27,518 bases of DNA from Entrophospora sp. SA101 (lineage: Eukaryota > Glomeromycota > Glomeromycetes > Entrophosporales > Entrophosporaceae): assembly GCA_958430865.1 (NCBI GenBank), contig CAUDNR010001902.1, forward strand, positions 5,972-33,489, in the 5' to 3' direction. Positions 8,774 to 19,429 of the stretch are shown piece after piece (positions within the stretch are counted from its first letter, which is position 1; every line of letters begins with the position of its first letter). The notes beneath the pieces are model-generated. The model ran no database searches and was not told the origin of the DNA. It saw nothing but the letters and a program-made list of their open reading frames with translations. The position numbers and the translations under genes are program-made.

Positions 8774-10654
8774 ACTTTATAATTTTGAATTTTTTTTTAG
8801 CTTTTATATATATATATATATATATATATGTAATATTAAATTTTTTGTTTTGTAAATTTTATGAAATATAGGTAACGATGAATGTATAATAATTTTAACT
8901 TTTATATGTATTTCTATTTTATTGAATATATTATTTTTTTTAGAAATACAGTATATATATTTTTGATTTTAAATAAATTATTATTTAACAGAAAAAATTT
9001 TATCGATTATGTTTTCCATAATGAGATAACACTAGACAAAAATATTGGAATAATGTCACAAGAAAAATTTTTGGAATTCAAATTACTCAGAATTTGTTAA
9101 CCGCAAACATCAAACTCAAAAAAAGAACGAGCCTGCTGCCTGGTTGACAGCGAAGGCTGTTAATATTCCCTAGTTTCTTTTGCATGTATTGAAAAATAGT
9201 TAAAAAGTATGTTATAACTTGCTTTACACCCTTTGTATACTTTAACCGAGTTAATATTAAGGTTGTTCAAATTTCGATCTTATTACAAATTATTGTATGC
9301 TTTAAAGAAAGGGATCATCATTGAGTTATGGAAACAATCGCTAATAAAACAATGGTGTATAATATCTATTCTAATGATAAAATTGGTCAGATTTTAATAG
9401 ATGATTAATAATTTTTTGAAAGACTAATAAAGAAATTATATCAAAAGACTCTGAAATCATCATCAGTTAGGACAATTAACCAAGCACTTTACGGTCTTTT
9501 GACAAGTCGCGCTTCAGAGTAGCGTGTCACGTGCCTCTTTTTTCTATTGGCGATTAATCTATCTTCTCATTGAATGATGAAAAAATGTCTATTTCATTCA
9601 TTCCTAAGACGACCCTTTTCAACAGATGCATAATTGTTGATGCATATTTAAAAATAAAGCCTGATATAGTCACAAATTGGGAATGTGATTGCTACAAGAA
9701 ATTGGAATATTCAATATTATATAAATAATTTATTATAACCCACCGACAAAAGCTTCGTTATTGCTTCTCTTAGTAGCATGAAAAGAGCGGTATACTCCTT
9801 ATGATGAAGGATCTTACTCATACACATGACCGATACCTCCTCCTCCAGAATCAATAGACCCTAATCAAAATATTTCATAACACGATGCGCACGTTGCAGA
9901 AGCTCCTATATTTTGATATTCTCCTTCTCTATGCCAGTGGGTAAGGCATAGCACACTCGCTATGCTTGTTAATGTTTACATTCAAATTTCACATAATTGG
10001 TAGTAATCTAATCCATGGCCATCCCATGGTATTCGATTTGCTGGTTTGTTTCCGTGACGGCAGCAGTGGTAATCGTTTTATGTGTCCTTGAGATCCTTGT
10101 CTCTGATCATGATTCCTATATTAATAAAAAACGTCAAATAAGTGCTAAACAACAACGTTGTCAAAAAAAAAGAAAAAGACCTAGATTTTTTGCGTGATAT
10201 CATCGTGAATTTCAACAGCCATGACATGAATTCCTTTGCTGGTTTCAACCCAATTTTTAATGTTCTTCAGCTTCTTGATCGACCCAGACTCGGTTCTGGA
10301 AACGTGTAAAAACACTAATCTCCAATTTACTCTTCAACACCAATGGGGTATGTATCTAAAATTGTGACTTCGGCTTTGACGTATTAGTATACTTTTTGAA
10401 GTAAAAATTATCCCACGTATCTGCCCTCCACTGTCCATATGGCCTCTTCCCAGTAACTGACATGTCGAATTTTGCGCAGGACTTCTTTCGGTAACATATA
10501 TAGAAAAAATAAAAAAACAATAGGGTAGCAAGGTATAGAAAAATAGCAGGGCTAAAATAATTCTTGCCTTAAATGAGAAATCCTCCTTCAGAATTTTGAT
10601 TTTTTATTGGTTGTAAATTTGTAAAATTGACAACAGTTAATTACTATATATTAA
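8774..10654. other. Long gene-poor region
   Basis: Holds a (TA)n microsatellite at about 8805-8829 and several short open frames without domain or start context. The frame at 8882-9100 is Phe/Tyr/Ile-rich as expected from AT-rich chance sequence. From about 9740 to 10560 base composition is more even and peptide-like segments appear on both strands, but stops interrupt every frame. This is probably an old decayed gene or element that I cannot name. Confidence 0.45.
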
Positions 10655-13112
10655 TTTTCAGTAAAGGTTCTGGAACAGGAGGCTCTAAGGTATTTAATGT
10701 TAAAGACCAATATTAAAATTGTAAAAATTTTCACTCTAAACTTTTATTTACCTTGTTGTGATTTAATTGATACTTATTTGATGATGTGTTATAATTGAAC
10801 TCATCAAAATCATAATCATCATTTTGTGATGGATTTAATTCACCTAATTATAATTCTATTTGATCAGTCTTTATAATCTGAAGATGATAATAAATCAATT
10901 TTATCTATGAGATAATCTAAATAATGATGACATAAAGCCCAAAAAACTCATTATGATATCCATGTCCATATATTAGAACCTTCCATAAACACGTGATTGA
11001 TCATTTCTACATTAATGTTGCATCACAAAATATATTGGGGTTTGGAAGACTTTTGTACAATAGATATCCTGTAAGCAAAGTTCCTATTTTCATAACTTCA
11101 TCTAATACAAAAAACTTATGACTAGATGAAGATGCTGAATTAGACCAATTTTAAAAGCTCAATAAGGAAAAGAGCTGTTTGTTTTAATATATTTTTTAGT
11201 TTCTTAGTGTTTCATAAAATCATTATGTCTTTGACTATCAATAGATATTACATCACGCTTCGATTTTCTGGATTGTAATTTTACCACAATAAGTTCCAAA
11301 CAAGCCAACTTGAAATTTAATATTATTTTTCTCTTATCAATATTAAAAACAAATTGCAATCCAATAAGTTCAGTCATGTAGAATTTTTTTGGAAAGAGAA
11401 TTGATTTGATGATTTTGATAATAAAACTAATAAAATAATATTATTTAAATAAATATTTTGATACAAAATTTTTAGTCGGGCTTCCAAATTTTAGTAGCAA
11501 TCAAGATATTCTCGAAAAAACTGAATTGATAATGTTTGTTTTCAGGGCTAAGCCAAATTTGCATAAAGTGACAACCTTGACTAATACTAAACATGCTATC
11601 CTATTTAAAGGGTTCAAATAATTTCAGCGGATTTGATGTCATTTTAAGAACAAGCTGAAAAGAAAAAGATAAACCTTTATCTGACGTATACTCAATTCAT
11701 GCTATATAGAAGCTATTAAAAAGTATAAACCATGAGTCAAATAATAGTTTCCTTCATTAAGGCATTGGTTAAAAAATTTTTCTAAGGCTTCCTCTTTTTT
11801 TATATAAATTTATCGATTTCTTCTAACGGTACAAGACGATAATTGTGAATTCTGATAATAATAATAACTCGCCTCGCGAAAATCCGAGTTGATATTTCCA
11901 TCCACTTACTGAATAGGATAAATAAAATTTACAGGTCAGGCCTATATGGATAGTTCTTGTGCCAACAACCAAATTTGTTTTCCTTTTGCCATGCGATTAG
12001 TGGTGTAAAGTTATTAAAAAAAATCTTTTTGTTAACTTTTAAATGTAAGGTGCTACCTTCAATGCAATAATAATAAGGTTCTATTTATATTTCCAGTTAT
12101 TAGATTTCATGCAGACTCTTTATACTTTCACATTTCTCAAGGAATCAATCAACGACATCTGATAAAAACTTACCATTATTAAAGTTTGTTTTGGGGCTCA
12201 GATATTAAAATATTACAATCGTTCTAACTCTTCCTTTCTCTAAAGGAATCAAAGGTCAAAATTATGAGCGGATGGGGCTCTGAATTTATTGGAATCATCG
12301 CATTGGGTTTTCTGTTCAGGTCTTTGTGCTAAATTTTCACCATCTCTGGAATAAGTTAACAATCTTTGTAGTTAACTTATTTTCCTAAATCCTCTATTCC
12401 TTTAAACAATTTTTAATATTATGAGTTCGTTATCATTTAATAATCTTCACACTTCCAATTGCTTCTGCAAGCAAAGTAGTCTTTACATAGCAGGAAAGAT
12501 AATTACAAATCTTTTTTCTTGAATAAAATTTATATTTTTTTGGCGTATGAATGCTTTCAAAAATTGGCAAAATGGTTATAGGTATAGGTCGTTGAACATA
12601 TCCTTGACTCAAAGTTACAAATTAAAAGGTAGACGGATTATTGGTGTTTCATTTTGCTGCTAGAGATCCTGCCGCCATGAGGATAACAAAAGAGGAACTT
12701 ACAATAATAATGGAAAGGATAACAACTCGATCTGTTTGGTTTAATATGGTTTTTAAGAAATCTTCATCAAAATCCAATAATAATGGTAGTAAAAAAAATT
12801 GGATAATTTTTCTAGTAGAATTTTTTGTCAAACAGTTCAAACAATGAGGCTCACTATGAGTTGATTAAACTTTATTATTCATATTATAATGTTTTTTTTG
12901 GCAGCCTAATACTAAGACCTGATAATTGTATGGTCCTGCTAATAGGAATTTAAATATCATGTGATCCACATTAAAAGTTTTGTCTGGTTTTGTTACGGTA
13001 CATACTCATATAATCTACATTGTTCCTAATTTCAACATTAATGGTGATTAATAATTGCATATATATATATATTCCAATTAAGTTTTATTTAACAATAAAA
13101 CATATTTACTAG
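10655..13112. other. Gene-poor region with decayed coding fragments
   Basis: Minus-strand fragments between about 10750 and 11165 read ELNPSQNDDYDFDEFNYN next to a GTAAAT donor-like site, and further up LDEVMKIGTLLTGYLLYKSL, separated by stops. About 11480-11700 (minus) reads MFSISQGCHFMQIWLSPEN. On the plus strand 10665-10692 (SKGSGTGGSK, between a TTTTCAG and a GTATTT) could be a tiny exon. An open frame at 12641-12847 exists on both strands at once. None has a recognisable family. Confidence 0.4.
10750..11165 (-). pseudogene. Decayed unidentified coding fragment
   Basis: Read on the minus strand, two peptide-like blocks with non-random composition appear in the same direction: LDEVMKIGTLLTGYLLYKSL, then ELNPSQNDDYDFDEFNYN. 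Stop codons (for example in the LM-stop-K stretch) and frame changes lie between them, and a GTAAAT splice-donor-like site follows the second. No start, no complete frame and no family recognised. Confidence 0.3.
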
Positions 13113-13211
13113 TTGTCAGAAACAGAAGTTATTGGATTAGTTCAATCATCCATTTCAAATATTTTGGCTATTCCTTATCCAGATTATTCTCATTATAAAA
13201 AAATTAAATAA
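13113..13211 (+). CDS. Probable orphan terminal exon of an unidentified gene
   Basis: After a good acceptor (CATATTTACTAG) an open frame reads LSETEVIGLVQSSISNILAI, then PYPDYSHYKKIK and a TAA at 13209-13211. The composition is clearly protein-like and free of the AT-driven Lys/Asn/Phe runs seen around it. The upstream exons are not obvious. A candidate is the SKGSGTGGSK segment near 10665, which would imply a roughly 2.4-kb intron and so possibly an insertion. It converges on the phosphatidylserine synthase gene with only about 115 bp between stops. Product unknown; it may be a leftover of a broken gene. Confidence 0.35.
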   Translation: MSETEVIGLVQSSISNILAIPYPDYSHYKKIK

Positions 13212-13327
13212 TATTTTATTTATAAAAATATTATATACATTGTGACAATAGTAACAATCTCACAAATTGCTTTTGATAAATTTTTACAATTAAAAAAAAG
13301 ATTCTTTTTTTCCTTTCAAATATTAAA

Positions 13328-14306
13328 TCAAGGTTTTGGTATTTTCAAAGTTTTACTAACCATGGCGATGCCACTAAAAATAAATAGCAAAACAAATGGA
13401 TGAAATTCCAAAAAATCAAATGATAAAATGGATGACAATGACAATGACATTGGTGATGATGATGGCGGTGGTGATAACGGTGATAATAAAGTTGATAATA
13501 AATTGACCGTTCCGCCAGGTAATCTATCGCCAATTCTTTCTTCTGAAGTCAGATAAGCAATTAATGCCACAAGAAATAATGTTGTAGGAATGGGAGTGCC
13601 CTCGAAGTAACGTACTTTTCCAGAACCTTTGTCTTTTGGCAATGATGCAACGGTTGCATTATAACGTGCTAATCTAGCTATTCCACAACATATAAAAACT
13701 GATAAGAGTATTGTATCAAGAAATGTACGCATTCCAACTGCATATGCACAAACTGCTGGAGCAACACCAAATGATACCTATTATAAATAAACATTTATTC
13801 AAATGTTAATAAATATTACATGTAAATTTTTTTTTAAAAAAAGAAATTATATAATTGTTTACCAAATCTGCTAATGAATCTAATTCTTGACCTAAAATAC
13901 TAGCAGTTTTTCTCCATCTTGCTACTTTTCCATCAAATAAATCAAGCATCATGCCTAAAGGCATTAACATCATACTTAACCATAAATAACTTTGATCATT
14001 GGTTATAGCATATCGTATACTTGAGAAAATCGAACATGATCCACATAAACCATTACCAAAAGTAATAAAATCTGCTAAATGAAAATTTCTAAAAGAAAAA
14101 AAAACTTTTTTTGTTAATCGAATTCAATATATTTGTGATTGGGATTGATTCTTTTGCTTTAAAACATACCGAACTAAAGAAAAATGTTCATAGTTTTCGT
14201 AACTTTTTAATGTAAACCCAGCACTATCACTATCAACATCTACTTTTTCTTGGTCTTTATTTTTCTTTTCTGAATAATTACGTTTATGTGTTCCTTTATC
14301 ATCCAT
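13328..14306 (-). CDS. CHO1: CDP-diacylglycerol--serine O-phosphatidyltransferase (phosphatidylserine synthase)
   Basis: Three exons on the minus strand: 14306-14170, 14088-13863 and 13777-13328, joined by 81- and 85-nt GT-AG introns in consistent phase; 270 residues, close to the usual fungal length. The enzyme joins CDP-diacylglycerol and serine to make phosphatidylserine, releasing CMP, in the ER membrane. The CDP-alcohol phosphotransferase signature is intact: D98-G99-x2-A102-R103-x8-G112-x3-D116-x3-D120. It is followed by LADLVSFGVAPA and by CGIARLARYNATVASLPKDK and YFEGTPIPTT, typical of this enzyme. Several hydrophobic helices follow. A Ser/Pro-rich insert (SPLSPPPSSSPMSLSLSS, near residues 205-222) in the C-terminal part is unusual. 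Start chosen at 14306 (MDDKGTHKRN); the frame is open to an ATG at 14447, but that extension is not family-like. Confidence 0.92.
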
Positions 14307-14447
14307 TTCATCTATTATGTATGTAGCAATAAATAACCTATCATTATCATGTAGTCGATTATAAAAAAAATTTTGATTTTTATAGTCACACTGAATTAGT
14401 ATTTCGCACTTATGACGTCTCGATGCATCAATGATAACACAATGCAT

Positions 14448-15186
14448 AAAAATACAAAAATGGAAAATGCCAAGGTAGGTTATCTAATTAAAAATCACAT
14501 GATTGAATCAATACCTCCCCTGAACAATACAATATTAGTAGTAGTAGTGTTATTAATAGCTACAGCAGTAGACATGTCGATCCCGTGAAATTACGGATGA
14601 CTGTTATATACGTAGTCACTCACAGGACATTCCCGCAGATATATAAATAGTAATAGGGGATCGGGAACTGCATCATAGTAATAGTAATAGTAATAGTAAT
14701 AGTAAATTTTTACAAATCAAATGATTTCTTATCCCCATTTAATACCCTTGCTGTGTAGCAACCACCGCCAAATTTGATATATAACTTCTTTATCACACCA
14801 TATGTATCTGCTTTAAGAAAATTTTTAAAGCAAGTTGTCAATAAAACCGAAAATAATCTGACCCTCAAATCCAAATTTTGCCTTATATTCATATACGTAA
14901 AATTTTTTTAACGCGTCCAATTGCAAGTATAAGTAGAAATAAATGTCCAAATATTACATTATTTACAGATTTTTGATCATTTAAGTATGTCTTTTATAGT
15001 AAAATCATTTATTTAAAAGTAAATATGATAAATAAATAAATATTAAAAGCTATATACCTGTGTAAATAATGATTAGAACAATAAACAACAACAATAATGA
15101 TTAAATTTATCTCTGACTTTATTTATTTATTTATCATAGTAATGTTATTAAATATAAGTTAAAATAAAAGAGAAATTTATATAAAC
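14448..15186. other. Intergenic region upstream of the phosphatidylserine synthase gene
   Basis: No gene seen. Contains the AGTAAT repeat at 14675-14705 and a nearby CCCG-containing motif. A short minus frame at 14710-14892 shows no domain. The first few hundred bases should contain the promoter of the minus-strand synthase gene. Confidence 0.5.
14675..14705. repeat. (AGTAAT)n microsatellite at a possible element end
   Basis: About five AGTAAT units. Its reverse complement continues as ACTATGATGCAGTTCCCGAT, which matches ACTATGATGGTTATCCCGGA near 3167-3186 apart from a few bases. Confidence 0.6.
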
Positions 15187-16520
15187 TATTAATGTTTGAT
15201 AAAACGTTCGTTATAATATTTTTCAAGCTTCATATATCTTGTCCTTAACGCTTTTACAAATTATTAAATAATTGTTAAAACATTCGTTAGTATATTTTGC
15301 AATCTTCAGAGATCTTGTCCTTAAAGCTTACTCCGATCACTTTCTATACAAACTATTGAATAATTGATAAAACGTTCGTTAGAATATTTTGTTCATAAAT
15401 CTTGTCCTTAACGCTTACTTCGATCAATCCTATCTTAATCATTATTATCATCCTCAAAAAACAATGATTCGTTGTCGTCATTGCTACTAATTATAATATT
15501 ATTGATTGACGGATCTTCATATATTACAAAATGTAACCAATCAAATCAATTAGCAAATTTTTATTTTTAATTTCTTATGTTTCCTTTTAACTAAATAAAA
15601 TAAATAATAAAAATTAACAAAAAGAGGAGTCATGTCACGAAGGGTCAATACACCCAACATGGGCCACTCACGTGAGTTCCATCCTCAGCCACGCGGGACT
15701 TTACAGCCAGTCCAAAGTGAGGCATACACCTGAGGGAGCCGGACACAGGTTGTCCATAATGGGTACTTCATCATTGCATGACTTTTCTCCGGACGATTAG
15801 TAATTATTGATCCCATTGTATAACTTATATACCAACTTTTTTCGAGTTGTGTCAAAATATGGGATACCAACCAGTTTACAACATTTCATTGGATAAATTT
15901 TATTCAATTGTGTAATCTAAAAAAAATAGAAAAAGTAGACTGTTAAATACAAGATGTATGACGACATACGAAGCTTCCAAAGCAAGTTTGTAAAATATAC
16001 TGATGAACGTTTATCAATTATTAAGTTTTGCAAATGAATGTTTCATCAATTATTGAATAGCTTGTATCGAAAAGTCAAGATCTATGAAGCTGTTTGTAAA
16101 TATATTTAATGAGCGCTTTATCAATTATTCAAATAATTATATAGGCGGGCTTGGTCGTAATAAGTGTTAAAGTCAAGATCTATTTGCAAATCAAGTTTCC
16201 AAAATAAACGTTTATTATTATCGGCGAGTTTGATCAAAGTAAGTCTTAAAGTCGAGATCTACGAAGCTGTTTATAAAATATATTTAATTAACGTTTTATT
16301 ATTATCAATTATTCGACAATTATATAGGCGGGTTTGATCGAAGTAAGTGTAAGTCAAGATCTATGAAGATTGTAAAACGAATGTTTATCAATTATTCAAT
16401 AATTATATAGGCGGGTTTGACCAAAGTAAGTACTAGTCAAGCAAGATCTATGAAGCTTGCAAAACGAATGTTTATCAATTATTCAATAATTATATAGGTG
16501 TGTTTGATCGAAGTAAGTGT
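15187..16520. repeat. Inverted array of degenerate ~85-bp repeats
   Basis: The left arm (about 15187-15440) has three degenerate units around GATAAAACGTTCGTTA, CTTGTCCTTAACGCTT and ACTTCGATCA. The right arm (about 15990-16520) has roughly seven units in the opposite direction, with GATCGAAGTAAGTGTTAA, GTCAAGATCTATGAAGCTTG and GAATGTTTATCAATTATTC; the last two units are nearly identical. Unit spacing is mostly 76-93 bp. The arms flank about 550 bp with a GC-richer core. No protein is encoded. It may be a minisatellite-bearing mobile element or a foldback element. Confidence 0.65.
15625..15885. other. GC-richer core between the inverted arms
   Basis: This block contrasts sharply with its AT-rich surroundings (GTGAGTTCCATCCTCAGCC and TGAGGGAGCCGGACACAGG are examples). 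A minus-strand frame is open at 15870-15685 but shows no family and its composition follows the DNA. It could be a SINE-like or other dispersed repeat inserted in, or mobilised with, the array. No tRNA-like A/B box pair was found by eye. Confidence 0.4.
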
Positions 16521-17054
16521 TAAAGACAATTTATGCATTTTATTTATTATTTATTTATATATAAATAAAACAATAATTAATAATCATTAACGAAGCTTTA
16601 ATCAATATAAAGTCAGAAGTATAATAAAACAATCACTAATAAAATACCTTTTAGTTTTTGCTGAATCCCATAATAAAATTATTCGAGACTATTAAATCTC
16701 TATAAAATAGTTTTTCGTGAACCTCTCTAAAACTTATTAACCAATATCCCCATAAAGTAATGACCATATGAAGTTTAAAGTATTCTACACCTTCTCATTT
16801 ACTATCAAGTCTTTTAAAGCGATATTGAGAAATAATCTGAGCTTTGAAGTGAAAAAGTAATATCGTTTTGGAATAGCGTGAATTCATGTAGAGAAGACCT
16901 TTTATATGAAAGAGTATTCATTAGAAAGCTTTAATGGAGTACTTTCATTTTACTCCAGCAACGAAATTCGAGTTTATTATAAAAATAACGAGAATGAGTT
17001 ATTGAATTCAAAACCATAAATAAACTTTTCTTACAAATTTTCTTTTACTAATGA
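16521..17054. other. AT-rich spacer, no gene seen
   Basis: No open frame with coding character. The block ends where kinase-like debris begins. Confidence 0.5.
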
Positions 17055-17180
17055 AAAAAATAATCATTTCTATTTTCTCTGCCATAATTAACCAGAGCAT
17101 TATTATAGAGTCCCTTATGAAATTTCTTTATAAACTCCATTCTTTCTTGTGATAATTGTTTATTAAAATGGTCATAAAAT
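17055..17180 (-). pseudogene. N-terminal fragment of the kinase family
   Basis: Minus-strand reading gives FYDHFNKQLSQERMEFIKKF followed by HKGLYNNALVNYGRENRN and a stop. It aligns with the start of the relic at 19430-20577 (LSLLSSERREFIDKIYNYAV, then VNSNRES), which precedes a kinase domain there. No kinase domain follows here, so only the leader region survives. Confidence 0.45.
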
Positions 17181-17268
17181 TTAATTGTGATCTGCGATAG
17201 AAAATTGACACTGCGGCACGTTTTAACCTAATATTTCGTGCGTCATGTGCGTTGGTAAATAAAGTTTT

Positions 17269-17815
17269 ATGAATATGGATGATAAAAGGGAAAGTAGAAG
17301 TGATACCACTAGTAATAGAGGTGTGAAAATTTTTTAATTATGGTTTTATTATTTTATTATTTATATACATATTTATAAAAAAAATTTTTTTTGTTAGACT
17401 TATCATTATATGTTCGATGGAATAACGGTGGTGATGCACTTTATGACTTGTTTAAACAATATGGGGAAATAAGAGATTTTAATCTCGTCAAGAAAAGGTA
17501 AACAGAGTAATTTTAATGATAATAATATACATATTAATATGTTTTTTAGTCTCGTGTATATCAGGAGGTACCTGAGGAAGAAATTTTTAATGATCCAAAT
17601 TTGTTAGGATCTACAACAATCATTGTCAAAAAGCGTAAAGATGAAGAGGGAAACTATAACAGTAATAGTGATAGACGTAGAAACAACAAAAATTACAATA
17701 ATCCTTGTAGCTTTAATAACAATGATAATAGCAGCTGAGAATGTCACATGATGGTAGCAGAGGCGATAGATGCAGTAGTATGAGTCGTCGTCCACCTTTC
17801 AGAACTCAAAATTAA
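17269..17815 (+). pseudogene. RRM-domain (SR-splicing-factor-like) gene, apparently frameshifted
   Basis: Exon 1 (17269-17320) encodes MNMDDKRESRSDTTSNR; exon 2 (17398-17497), after a TTTGTTAG acceptor, gives DLSLYVRWNNGGDALYDLF then KQYGEIRDFNLVKKR. That is the first half of an RNA recognition motif: LYVR is RNP2, and the helix and second strand follow. After the next intron (17498-17549) the joined frame stops within about 20 codons. Another frame stays open for 62 codons (VYQEVPEEEIFNDPNLLGST, a Lys/Arg- and Asn-rich part). A third frame ends MSHDGSRGDRCSSMSRRPPF, resembling an Arg/Ser-rich tail. The RNP1 strand (GFAYV-like) is missing. At least two frameshifts would be needed to read it through, so it is probably dead. 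An undetected exon is the alternative. Confidence 0.5.
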
Positions 17816-18326
17816 AGTCTTTTTTTCTAAAAAGGAGAAAGTTCATCAATAATGTCACATATATATATGTAGTGATAATTTTTAATGTTATTGTGATATA
17901 TTTTTTATATGTGTATTATATATATTAACATTTTAATAACCAGTCCAAACTTAAAATCAATAATATTGTAGTAATAATAATAATCGATACTTTGATTTGA
18001 TGTTTTGCTGGTTTATTTTGCTACAAGATTTAACATAACTTGTTTGACTCGTATTTAAAAATAATAATACAACTATTGCCGATTGTAAAGCTATATTAAT
18101 ATGATATAGATTTGAATTTTTTTTTATTTTAATAATTTTTTTTACAATTCTTTGGCCGCCAAACTATTTTGAAGAGGTGAAAAGTCAAAGCAAAATTAAA
18201 AGTTATAATACGTCAAAACTAAATCAAAATTCAAACCTAGTTTCGACTTGCGACAAAACCTTTTGACTTTTCCACACAGTTACGAAACTTTATAGTTTTG
18301 AAAACAAACACTATTTATGATTTACT
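17816..18326. other. AT-rich spacer, no gene seen
   Basis: Follows the RRM relic. Contains TATATATATG-type tracts. No coding sequence is seen. Confidence 0.5.
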
Positions 18327-18521
18327 TTTTGGTAGATGGGGCCACATACACTTGAACCTTTTCATGCTCTGGTAATAATTTGTCAACGAGCGAGTCGTCT
18401 AAAAAATTGTACTTTGTTTCCCCTGATTTTATTACCTTCGGGAAAGAATCAAGTTTTTTAGCCTCTTTGGCTAATTTTGGAATTACAGTGATTTCAAGAA
18501 ATCTGTTAGGAGCAGGCTGTA
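18327..18521 (-). pseudogene. Orphan terminal exon-like coding fragment
   Basis: On the minus strand, after a very good acceptor (TTACTACAATTTTTAATACAG), a frame of 64 codons reads PAPNRFLEITVIPKLAKEAK, then SFPKVIKSGETKYNFLDDSL and VDKLLPEHEKVQVYVAPSTKK, ending in TAA. Composition is clearly protein-like. Just upstream in the same direction another block reads PTYLEEVKNSLGYSKVDVYT in a different frame. There is no start codon and no further exon. I do not recognise the family. It is either the last exon of a gene interrupted upstream, or debris. Confidence 0.4.
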
Positions 18522-18600
18522 TTAAAAATTGTAGTAATATATGGTGTAGACATCAACTTTAGAATATCCAAGAGAATTTTTCACTTCTTCAAGATAAGTT

Positions 18601-19429
18601 GGCTACTTTTGTAAGACTAACCGATAAGATTATATTTCTTTTAGCGAAATAATATTTGACTCTTTGATAGGTTATAAATATAATGATGAATGTATCTTTC
18701 CAACAATTGGTTCTAATGGTCTACTTTACCTTACTTAAAATGTCAGTAAACATCAATAGGATGCACATTCAAAAATAAAAGTGTTATTTAAATATATATA
18801 CAAGGCTTTTTATAACGAACATTAAGTAAACCCTCATTATGACAAACTTCCCTTTAATTTCCCTTCATATTTCTATTACTAATACACATGTGGCAGAAGG
18901 CTTGTTATAGAGAGTGAGTGAACTGTAGAATAAAATATTATTCCAATAAAAGAAATGAATTTAATATACAAAAACAAAAAATATTTTATTCCTTTTTTTA
19001 TTAAGTATTATTTTTATCCAAGTTCTTTGAGAAACTAATGCTTAAAAATGGCTTTTAAAAAACCAATTTAAAGCTAATCGAGTTCATGAAAACAATATTT
19101 TAAAACAAGAAATTGAAAACCAAGTGAAAATCTTAGAAAGAAGCTCACCGAAGAAGGACACAAGTCAAACAAACCGCTGCTCGATGGCATTTCTTCTACT
19201 AATATTGACATTGTTGATTCCATGTTAGTTTCCTTGAGAAAAGTTGAAAAAAAAAAAATGGAATATCAGCATTTAATCACATAAACACGTCTTTAAACAT
19301 TCGCCAAAAAAAAATTATCAAACACGAATACTAACAATTTGCTACTAATAATAATAATTTAATCAACTTTATTTTTGTAAAGGTATTCAAGACCTATCAA
19401 TTACTAGCATGAAGTTATTGATATTTATT
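18601..19429. other. Gene-poor region with a short coiled-coil-like fragment
   Basis: On the plus strand near 19065-19230 pieces read NRVHENNILKQEIENQVKIL and, in another frame, LLDGISSTNIDIVDSMLVSL. They are heptad-like but broken by a frameshift and unassigned. The rest is AT-rich without signal. Confidence 0.4.

Noticed and set aside
10015..10197. Sixty-codon frame with a hydrophobic start and basic end, like a small membrane protein
   Set aside because: It lies in a region where both strands show broken peptide-like pieces. No start context or conservation can be judged, and the basic end is driven by an A-rich run.
12641..12847. Open frames on both strands (68 and 63 codons)
   Set aside because: They overlap completely on opposite strands, and neither has a domain, good start context or splice sites that extend it.
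13345..13533. Minus-strand 62-codon His/Tyr-rich frame
   Set aside because: Alternate-frame shadow of the last exon of the phosphatidylserine synthase gene.
14307..14447. Upstream ATG extending phosphatidylserine synthase by 47 residues
   Set aside because: The frame is open, but the extra residues do not look like the family's N-terminus, and the shorter form matches the usual length. Not excluded.
17604..17795. Minus-strand 63-codon frame rich in Ile/Val
   Set aside because: Antisense of the Asn/Lys-rich part of the RRM relic.
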